From: Streptomyces sp. STR69
GTDB lineage: Bacteria > Actinomycetota > Actinomycetes > Streptomycetales > Streptomycetaceae
Length of the DNA: 64,000 nt
Assembly (NCBI RefSeq): GCF_024519455.1
Contig: NZ_JALJRY010000001.1
Location: 295,253-359,252 of the forward strand
Reading direction: 5' to 3'
In this document: positions 54,890-61,517 of the stretch, in pieces
Position numbering within the stretch: the stretch's first letter is position 1
Layout: each line of letters opens with the position of its first letter
The notes under the pieces: model-generated
What the model saw: the letters and a program-made list of their open reading frames with translations, nothing else
What the model was told of the DNA's origin: nothing
Databases searched by the model: none
Position numbers and translations under genes: made by a program

Positions 54890-56051
54890 ATGACCGTGAA
54901 GATCACTTGGGAGCGGGCAAGCGCCCGCCGTCTCGAACGGCAGTTCCTGGACACCCCGGCCGGGACCGGCACACCGGTCGCCGACGTGGTGGCGTCGATG
55001 CTCGCCGCGCACGCGCAGGTGCTGTCCGCGGCGGAGGTGTCGGTGGGGGTACGGGCGGCCGGGCGGACCCGGACGGACGTGCGAGCGGCGTTGTGGCAGG
55101 CCGACGGCTCACCCGCCTCCCTCCTGAAGACCCACGGCCCGCGCGGGACCGTCCATCTGCTGCCCACCCGCGAACTCCCGCTGTGGAGCGCCGCGTTGAC
55201 CGCGATCCCGGGCACGGGCCGGTTCGCCCCCGACATCCGGCTCACCGACGCACAGGCCACCGAGGTGGTCGAGGCCGTCGCCGACGCCCTGGACGGACAG
55301 ACTCTGACCATCGACGAACTCGACGCGGCGGTCGTCGCCCGCACCGGCCCGTGGGCCGGGGACCGGGTGATGCCGGCCTTCCAGGACCTGTGGCCGCGCT
55401 GGCGCCAGGTCCTGCACCGGGCCGGTCAGTCCGGCGCCCCTGTGCTTCGGCCCGAACCGCGGCCGCAAAGTCACCTACACCCGCCCGCCCCGCTTCACCC
55501 CGCTCCCCACGACCGAGGCCCTGCGCACACTCGTACACCGATATCTCCGCTCCTACGGCCCGGCGACCCCACCGGATTTCGCCAAATGGCTCGCGGCGCC
55601 CGGAGGTTGGGCGACAACGTTCTTCGAGACCTGTGCCGCCGAGGGCGGAATCGAGGAGGTCGACTTCGAGGGCACGCGCGCATGGGTGACGGCGGGCGAC
55701 ACGGCATTCCCCGGGGAACCGGTCCGGGGCGTGCGCCTCCTCCCCTACTTCGACGCCTACGTCATCGCCGCCCAGCCCCGCGAGACGCTGTTCCCGGGTG
55801 CCGCGTACCGCCGGGCACTGGCGGGCGGGCAGGCCGGCAACTACCCCGTGCTGCTGGTCGACGGGGTGGTGGCCGGGATCTGGCACCAGCGCAGACGAGG
55901 ACGGCGTACGACCGTCACCGTGGAGCCGCTGGGACGGCTGACGGCGCGGCAGGAGCGGGAGTTGGGCGAGCGGGCGGAACGGGTGGGTGAAGTGCTGGAG
56001 GCCCGGGCGGAGTTGGTGATCGGGGAGGTGGCCTCCGGACCGCATGCCTGA
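54890..56051 (+). pseudogene. Winged-helix AlkZ-like DNA glycosylase family gene with frameshift
   Basis: The first 182 codons are read in one frame. At the C4 run 55437-55440 the homologous reading moves by one base, continues as LCFGPNRGRKVTYTRPPRF and on to the end at 56051. With one C removed the protein would be 386 residues, a normal length for the HTH_42/AlkZ family. HAQ (41-43) sits where AlkZ has its catalytic QxQ, as in the core-genome HxQ subgroup. RGTVHLLPTRELP is a family hallmark. The intact protein would be predicted to remove bulky or crosslinked bases. A sequencing error in the C run is possible. Confidence 0.75.
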
Positions 56052-56074
56052 GTCGGGCACGGGTCAGGCACGGG

Positions 56075-56860
56075 TCACCTGAGCGGCTTGCGCACGTCGA
56101 AGAGGTGCCGGGTGCTGTGGGCCACGAACGGACCCGTGGCCTCGATCTGCTCGTGCAGGGAACGGAGTTGGGGCTCGTAGGCCTCGACCGTGAAGTCCGG
56201 GACCATCCAGATCACCTTGCGCAGGAAGTGCACGACGGCCCCGACGTCGTTGAACTCCATGCGCAGCCGCTCGGCCCGCAGGCCGACGGTCTCCAGCCCC
56301 GCGGCCTCGGCCTCGGCCCGCTCGCGCTCGGGGTCACGGGCACCGCTCGCGCCCTCCGGCTGGGGGCCGAGGAAGTGCTCGACGAGTTCGAACGCGCTGC
56401 GGGGGCCCACGTGTTGGGCGAAGTAGGTGCCGCCGGGGCGCAGCACGCGGGCGATCTCCGGCCAGTCGGCGCGGACCGGGTGGCGGCTCAGGACGAGATC
56501 GAAGGCGGCGTCCGCGAAGGGCAGCGGGGCGTCCCCGGCCACCGCGACCACCACGACTCCGCGCGAGCGGAGCAGCTCGGTGGCCTTGGCAACGTTCGGC
56601 GGCCAGCCCTCGGTGGCGGCGACCATCATCGGGGGCTGCGCGGCGGCCCGGCTCAGCGCGAAGTCGAGGACCTCCCCTCCCCCGGTCTGGACGTCCAGGA
56701 CGGTGTTCACCCAAATGAGGCGGTCCCCGGCGGAGCGCGCGTACCCCCACGAAGGGCGTGCCTCGGTGGCCCGTCCCTCGAACCAGGAGAAGTCCCAGCC
56801 CTCGGTGGGGACGGCGGCCCCTTCCGCGACGAGATCCTCAAAACTCCTGCTGTTGCCCAT
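56075..56860 (-). CDS. SAM-dependent methyltransferase (class I)
   Basis: 261 residues. It is a Rossmann-type methyltransferase, with a degenerate motif I (VLDVQTGGGE), AATEGWPPNVAKA, DAPLPFADAAFDLVLSRHPV and the post-motif VLRPGGTYFAQHVG. The substrate is unknown. The typical UbiE-like fold is complete. It converges with the broken AlkZ-like gene and precedes the LLM oxidoreductase gene on the other side by 63 bp. Confidence 0.87.
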   Translation of the reverse strand: MGNSRSFEDLVAEGAAVPTEGWDFSWFEGRATEARPSWGYARSAGDRLIWVNTVLDVQTGGGEVLDFALSRAAAQPPMMVAATEGWPPNVAKATELLRSRGVVVVAVAGDAPLPFADAAFDLVLSRHPVRADWPEIARVLRPGGTYFAQHVGPRSAFELVEHFLGPQPEGASGARDPERERAEAEAAGLETVGLRAERLRMEFNDVGAVVHFLRKVIWMVPDFTVEAYEPQLRSLHEQIEATGPFVAHSTRHLFDVRKPLR

Positions 56861-56923
56861 GAGCCGATGGTCGCAGGGCGTTGTCGGTGGGCGCTGCCGA
56901 TTTCCGAAGCGGTGCGGGGTGGG

Positions 56924-57796
56924 TCAGGGGACGAGTGCCCTGACCTCCTCCGCGGCGAAGCGTACGAAGGCCTCCGGGTCGGGTTCGTCGCCGGTGGGCT
57001 GGAGGACGACCGTGTCGGCGCCGGCCTCGACGAGGCGCTGGACGGCCTTCGCGACGGCGCCCGCGTCGCCGGCGACACCGAGGTCGGGGACCGACTCCAG
57101 GCCCTCTTCGGCGAGTTCGGCACGGAGTCGGTCGGCGGCGCCGGGTCCGGTGGCGGTGAGGAGATAGACGACGACCTTGTGCGCTTCGGTACGGCCCGCC
57201 GACTCCCGTCCCTCGTCGATCAGTCGGCGGGCCCGTCGGACGCCGTCCGGTGCGGTGGACGCGGTGAGGACCGTACCGTCGGCGGCGGCGCCGGAGAGGC
57301 GGAGGGTGCGGGGGCCGGTGGCGCCGGCGAGGATCTCGACGGGACCGGCCGGCGGCCAGTCGAGGCCGACGTCGTCGAGCTTGACGTAGCGGCCCTGGAT
57401 CGTGAGGCGTTCCCCGCGCAACAGGGCGCGCAGCGCGTCGAGATGCTCGCGCAGCAGGGTCACCGGGGACTCGGCGCGTGCGCCGACCTGGCCCATCCAG
57501 TCCTGTACGCCGTGTCCGACGGCGAGGACCGGGCGCCCCGGGAACAGCCGGTACAGCGTCGCGGCCTCCATCGCGGTGATGGCGACGTTCCGCAGCGGGA
57601 CCGGGAGCAGTCCTACCCCGATCCGCACCCGCTCGCTCCAGGCGAGCGCCGCCGCGGCAGCCGAGATCCCGCCCTCGCGGAAGCAGTCCTCCCACAGCCA
57701 GAGCTCTTCGAGCCCGGAGGCGTCGGCCAGTTCGACCACCGCCCGCAGGCGTTCGGGGGGCAGTTGGGGCCGGAACACCGCGCCGAGTCCAGTCAT
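56924..57796 (-). CDS. LLM class (F420-dependent) oxidoreductase
   Basis: 290 residues. TIM-barrel luciferase-like: FRPQLPPERLRAVVELADASG (cut), LWLWEDCFREGGIS, RIGVGLLPVPLRNVAI, FPGRPVLAVGHGVQDWMGQVG are typical of actinobacterial F420 enzymes. The substrate is unknown. It lies 40 bp behind the dihydrofolate-reductase-like gene and may be co-transcribed with it and with the methyltransferase. Confidence 0.88.
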   Translation of the reverse strand: MTGLGAVFRPQLPPERLRAVVELADASGLEELWLWEDCFREGGISAAAAALAWSERVRIGVGLLPVPLRNVAITAMEAATLYRLFPGRPVLAVGHGVQDWMGQVGARAESPVTLLREHLDALRALLRGERLTIQGRYVKLDDVGLDWPPAGPVEILAGATGPRTLRLSGAAADGTVLTASTAPDGVRRARRLIDEGRESAGRTEAHKVVVYLLTATGPGAADRLRAELAEEGLESVPDLGVAGDAGAVAKAVQRLVEAGADTVVLQPTGDEPDPEAFVRFAAEEVRALVP

Positions 57797-57836
57797 GGGT
57801 TCTTCCTATCCGGTGAGAGCACGGCGGACAACGGAT

Positions 57837-58409
57837 TTACGGGGCGGCACGCTCGTAGCGCAGCAGGACGACCCCGTTGCCGAAGGTGTGGGTCTCGACG
57901 AGTTGGAGCGCGGTGTGGGTGTCGGTCTCGGGGAACATGCGTTTGCCGCGGCCGATGAGGACCGGGTGGATGTACACCTTGATCTCGTCGACTAGGCCGA
58001 GCCGGAAGAAGGTGGCGGCGAGGTCGGCGCCGCCGAGGCAGAGGTCGCCGCCGGGCTGTTCCTTGAGGGCGAGCACGTCCTCGGGGACGACCTCGGACAC
58101 GAGGGTCGTGTTCCACTCTGCGGGACCGCTGGGCAGGGTCCGCGAGTACACGATCTTCGGCTTGTCCCGCCAGATGGCGGCGAACTCGGCGGTGACCGCG
58201 GAGGCGTCCGGGTCGGCGTCGGCGGTGGGCCAGTAGGCGGCCATCAGTTCGTGGGTGACCCTGCCGTCGACGAAGGCGCCCATGGGCCGGAGGGTGTCGT
58301 TCATGTGCTGGTGGAGTTCGTCGTCGACCAGATGCCAGCCGATGTCCCGGTCGGGGCCCTCCAAGTAGCCGTCGAGGGACACGGACATCATGAAAGAGAT
58401 CTTCCGCAC
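57837..58409 (-). CDS. Dihydrofolate reductase-like (RibD C-terminal) protein
   Basis: 190 residues from GTG 58409 with GAGGTGA upstream. MSVSLDGYLEGPDRDIGWHL and LCLGGADLAATFFRLGLVDEI, cut at known motifs, are typical of the YyaP/RibD family. It reduces a deaminated pyrimidine-like or other substrate with NADPH. True folate reductase activity is doubtful. It lies behind the prepilin peptidase gene. Confidence 0.87.
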   Translation of the reverse strand: MRKISFMMSVSLDGYLEGPDRDIGWHLVDDELHQHMNDTLRPMGAFVDGRVTHELMAAYWPTADADPDASAVTAEFAAIWRDKPKIVYSRTLPSGPAEWNTTLVSEVVPEDVLALKEQPGGDLCLGGADLAATFFRLGLVDEIKVYIHPVLIGRGKRMFPETDTHTALQLVETHTFGNGVVLLRYERAAP

Positions 58410-58463
58410 GGGTACGTCACCTCGTCCGTCGTCGGTCCCCCGGTCCCCGGGTTCCCCACCGTC

Positions 58464-59216
58464 TCACGCCACCGCGAACGCTCCCAGCACCACACCCGTG
58501 AACGCGCCGCCGAGCATGAACGGCCCCAGCGGAATCGCCGTCTTACGGCCCGCCCGGCGCAGCACGACCATGCCGAGGCCGTACAGCGCGCCGTACAGCA
58601 CCCCCGCGAAGGCACCCGTGACGAGCACCGGCCAGCCGTACCAGCCGAGGGCCGTGCCGAGGGCGAGGGCGAGTTTCACGTCGCCGAAGCCCATGCCTGC
58701 GGGGTTGATGAGATACAGCACCAAGTACCCGGCGCCGAGGGCGAGTCCGCCGAGCAGGGCGGTGGGCCAGGAGCCGGCGTCGGCGGGCAGCAGGGCCGCG
58801 ACACCGAGGAGGGCGAGGGTGGCGGCGGCGAGGGGGAGGGTGAGGACGTCGGGGAGGCGGTGCACCCGGTAGTCGACGAGCGCGAGGAGCACGGTGACGG
58901 GGGCGGCGAGCAGCCAGACGACGAGTTCGGGGTGGGGGCCGGTGGCCGCGGCGAGGGTCGCGCAGACGAGGGCGGTCGCGGCGGATACGACGGGGGTGCT
59001 GGGGCCGTAGGAACCGCACCGGTGTGAGCCGCCGGTTCCGTTGCAGCGGGCGCGGCCCAGCCAGCCGTCGAAAGGGCCCTCGATCGGGTGGCCGTCGGGG
59101 CACTGTCCGTTCCAGGGGTCCTCGGCGTCCACGGAGAGGCGGTGGGCGGCGCGGGGCAGCAGGAGGCCCGACCACGCGCCCCACAGGGCACCCACGACGA
59201 TCGGAATCAGGCGCAC
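58464..59216 (-). CDS. Prepilin peptidase (A24 family)
   Basis: About 250 residues from GTG 59216 (VRLIPIVVGALWGAW). ATGs at 59252 and 59306 are alternatives. About seven helices are visible. The two catalytic aspartates are Asp115 (LVDYRVHRLPDVLTL) and Asp179 in the GFGDVK motif. A loop with Cys39, Cys58 and Cys67 follows the first helix and recalls the zinc-like module of TFPP enzymes. It cleaves prepilin-like proteins at a G/x4EY or GF site. A protein with exactly such a site is encoded 2.3 kb further right. Confidence 0.9.
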   Translation of the reverse strand: MRLIPIVVGALWGAWSGLLLPRAAHRLSVDAEDPWNGQCPDGHPIEGPFDGWLGRARCNGTGGSHRCGSYGPSTPVVSAATALVCATLAAATGPHPELVVWLLAAPVTVLLALVDYRVHRLPDVLTLPLAAATLALLGVAALLPADAGSWPTALLGGLALGAGYLVLYLINPAGMGFGDVKLALALGTALGWYGWPVLVTGAFAGVLYGALYGLGMVVLRRAGRKTAIPLGPFMLGGAFTGVVLGAFAVA

Positions 59217-59343
59217 GCGGGGACGATATCCGGGCGGCGGCGGGCTGGGCATGGGTCCGTGGGCCCATGTGGGGCCCAGTCCGGGGTGGATACGGTCGGT
59301 CGGCACCGGATGGATCCGGAGTGGCGCGGGAAGGTGATCTGGT

Positions 59344-59709
59344 ATGGGACGACGTTGGAGTGACGGGCGGGGGAAGCTGATCGTGCGGGGGGCCGCGGGC
59401 GCGGTCGCCGTTCCGCTGGAGTTCGCGACCTCCTACCGGGCGCGGACGAAGGGGCTGCTCGGCCGGGACGGGATCGACGGGGTGATGCTGCTCTCGCCGG
59501 CGAGCAGTGTGCACACGTTCCGAATGCGCTTCCCGATCGATGTGGCGTACCTGAACCGGAAGTTGGAGGTCGTCGCCGTCCACACGATGAAGCCGGGACG
59601 GCTGGGCCTGCCGCGCGTCCGGTCCCGGCATGTGCTGGAGGCGGAGGCGGGGGTCATGGCGGAGTGGGGGCTGAGGGCGGGGGTTCGGGTGACGGTGGAG
59701 ACGGAGTAG
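59344..59709 (+). CDS. DUF192 family protein
   Basis: 121 residues. TSYRARTKGLLGRDGIDGVMLL, SSVHTFRMRFPIDVAYLN and EAEAGVMAEWGLRAG are hallmarks of DUF192 (cut at motifs). Function is unknown, but these genes often stand next to Tad/Flp pilus genes in actinobacteria. It is divergent from the prepilin peptidase gene (127 bp). Its end overlaps the convergent gene by 56 bp. Confidence 0.85.
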   Translation: MGRRWSDGRGKLIVRGAAGAVAVPLEFATSYRARTKGLLGRDGIDGVMLLSPASSVHTFRMRFPIDVAYLNRKLEVVAVHTMKPGRLGLPRVRSRHVLEAEAGVMAEWGLRAGVRVTVETE

Positions 59710-60172
59710 GGGGTGGGGTGGACGGCAGGTCCGGGACCGGTTCTGTCACCGCGTACACCCGGAACGGGTAGAGCACGGCGTCCGCGCCGTAGCCCGTCTC
59801 GATCGGCTCGATGCTGCACCTGACCGAGCGGCCGTCGGGAGTCACGGCCCAATAGGCGCTCGGCGGGAAGGACTCCGCGGGGCGGAGTACCGAACTCCCC
59901 ACCCTGGCCGCGATGCCGAGGGCGAGGTCCGCTTCCGTGAGGTCTCCGGCGGCGGACCGGGTGACAGTGATGTCGAGGGAGAGCGCCAGGTCGCCCGGTG
60001 GCAGCGGACAGTACGTGCAGAGCACCGGAGCCGCCCAGTCACGGCCCTCCTGGTCCTCGTCCTGGTGCACCACGTCGACGGCCGCTTCGGGCAGGCCCAG
60101 CAGGTCCGCCAAGACCCGGCGGACTTCGGCGAGTTGCGGCTCCGCCACGACCAAGAGGTTCGCGAGCAGCAT
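59654..60172 (-). CDS. Unknown protein, third gene of the pilin-nuclease operon
   Basis: 172 residues with GGTGAAAG before the ATG. The sequence is globular (LLVVAEPQLAEVRRVLADLLGLPEAAVDVV) to about residue 145 and then becomes a Pro/Ser/Thr tail. No family was recognised. It begins 10 bp after the preceding stop, so it belongs to the operon. The acidic, soluble character fits an immunity or chaperone-like protein, which is inference only. Confidence 0.6.
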   Translation of the reverse strand: MLLANLLVVAEPQLAEVRRVLADLLGLPEAAVDVVHQDEDQEGRDWAAPVLCTYCPLPPGDLALSLDITVTRSAAGDLTEADLALGIAARVGSSVLRPAESFPPSAYWAVTPDGRSVRCSIEPIETGYGADAVLYPFRVYAVTEPVPDLPSTPPPTPSPPSPEPPPSAPTPP

Positions 60173-60182
60173 CTTTCACCCA

Positions 60183-61517
60183 TCACCTGGTTTCGTCCGG
60201 CGGCAGTGTGCCGTCGGCGGCGAGTCGGGCGAGCGCCTCGCGGCTGCGGGGTACCGTTTCGTGCCAGTGGAGGAGGGCCACGGCTCGGTCGGGGACGAAG
60301 CCGAAGTGGGCGTACCGCTCGGCCAGTTCCATCGCCCACGGGGTCACCAGCGTGTCGTCGTCGACGTTCATGCCGAGCCAGGTGAAGACCTCGCCGGCGA
60401 TCCAGCCGCTGATCCATGTCACCCAGCGCCGGGTGAAGCGGGCGGTCTCCTCGCCGTCCGGGTCCTCGGGTACACCGGGGACGGCCATCAGCGCGCACTC
60501 CCGCATCGCCTCGGTCATGCGTTCCTCGGTGACCAGACCGGCGTAGGGCATGAACTCCCGCAGCACGGAACGGACTTCGAGCCAGGCGGGCGGCTCCTCG
60601 TCCTCGTCGCGGGTCCAGTCGGGGTCGGGGACGGGGTCGGAGACAGGGCCGGACGGCGCGCAGGCCCGGAGGATCGCCCGGGCGCGGGTGATGTTGGCGT
60701 CGGATTCCGGGAGTTCGGCGGGCCATTGGAAGCCGGCGGTCCAGCTGTAGGGGAGTTCGCGTACGGCGGGGGGCAGCAACGGGTGCTCCGCGTGGGCCGG
60801 TTGCCGTGCGCGGGCTTCGCGGGCAGGGCGGCGCAGCGACATCAGGGAGGTCCTCGCCCCGTCCCGGTCACCGTCGCTCAGCCTGTCGTCCCGCACCAGG
60901 CGCAGCAGGGCCCGCTCACCGTGGGGCGTGCCGAGGTGTCCCAGGAGACTCACCGCGTCGTGGACCGCGAGCCCGTGTCGGGCGCACTGCTCGGCGACCG
61001 CCGCGATGCCTGGTGCGTCGTAGGGCTGCTGTTGCAGCCAGTGCAGCACGTCGTGGGCCCAGGCCGAGAGTTCGCGACGGGTCAACTCCTCGGTGATCAG
61101 GTCGAGTTGGCTCTCCAGCCACCAGGCCGGGACCGGGGGCCGGGCCATGGTCGAAGCCCACTGCCCCAGTACGCCGGCGACGCCTTCGCGGGTGAACCGG
61201 TCCGTCGTCGGCATGACCTGGGCCAGCCGGTCGCCGGCCTCGTGGCGGATGCGGTCGTAGAGCTCCCACGACTCGTCGCTCCAGATGCGTGGCGCGGAAG
61301 GCGGCAGCGGTGGGCCGGTGAGGGCGGCGGTCAGTGCGTCGAGAGCGGCGCGCTCGTTCGTGCTCGTGTGCGGGAGGGTGTCCAGCCTCCGCCTCCGGTC
61401 GCGGGTCAGGTCGTTCCACGGGGGCGGGAGCCGGCGCATGGTCGCGGGCAGCAGGTGATGTGCGGTCACGGTCCGGCCGCTCCCTTCCTCTCGTCGTCCG
61501 CTCGTCCACGCCGCCAT
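60183..61517 (-). CDS. Alpha-helical unknown protein, second gene of the pilin-nuclease operon
   Basis: 444 residues from ATG 61517, which overlaps the stop of the upstream gene (TGATG), so translation is coupled. Tandem helices rich in Trp, Leu and Glu (WDLYDRIRHEAGDRLAQ-like; DLITEELTRRELSAWAHDV; ALLRLVRDDRLSDGDRD) resemble HEAT or immunity-type helical repeats. No catalytic motif or membrane helix is visible. The coupling to a predicted nuclease toxin makes it the first candidate for an immunity or adaptor protein. Confidence 0.6.
   Translation of the reverse strand: MAAWTSGRREEGSGRTVTAHHLLPATMRRLPPPWNDLTRDRRRRLDTLPHTSTNERAALDALTAALTGPPLPPSAPRIWSDESWELYDRIRHEAGDRLAQVMPTTDRFTREGVAGVLGQWASTMARPPVPAWWLESQLDLITEELTRRELSAWAHDVLHWLQQQPYDAPGIAAVAEQCARHGLAVHDAVSLLGHLGTPHGERALLRLVRDDRLSDGDRDGARTSLMSLRRPAREARARQPAHAEHPLLPPAVRELPYSWTAGFQWPAELPESDANITRARAILRACAPSGPVSDPVPDPDWTRDEDEEPPAWLEVRSVLREFMPYAGLVTEERMTEAMRECALMAVPGVPEDPDGEETARFTRRWVTWISGWIAGEVFTWLGMNVDDDTLVTPWAMELAERYAHFGFVPDRAVALLHWHETVPRSREALARLAADGTLPPDETR

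Noticed and set aside
56881..56903. Third TTGTCRGTG damage-type motif
   Set aside because: TTGTCGGTG is followed by CGATTT, not TAnnnT, and no plus-strand gene starts nearby.
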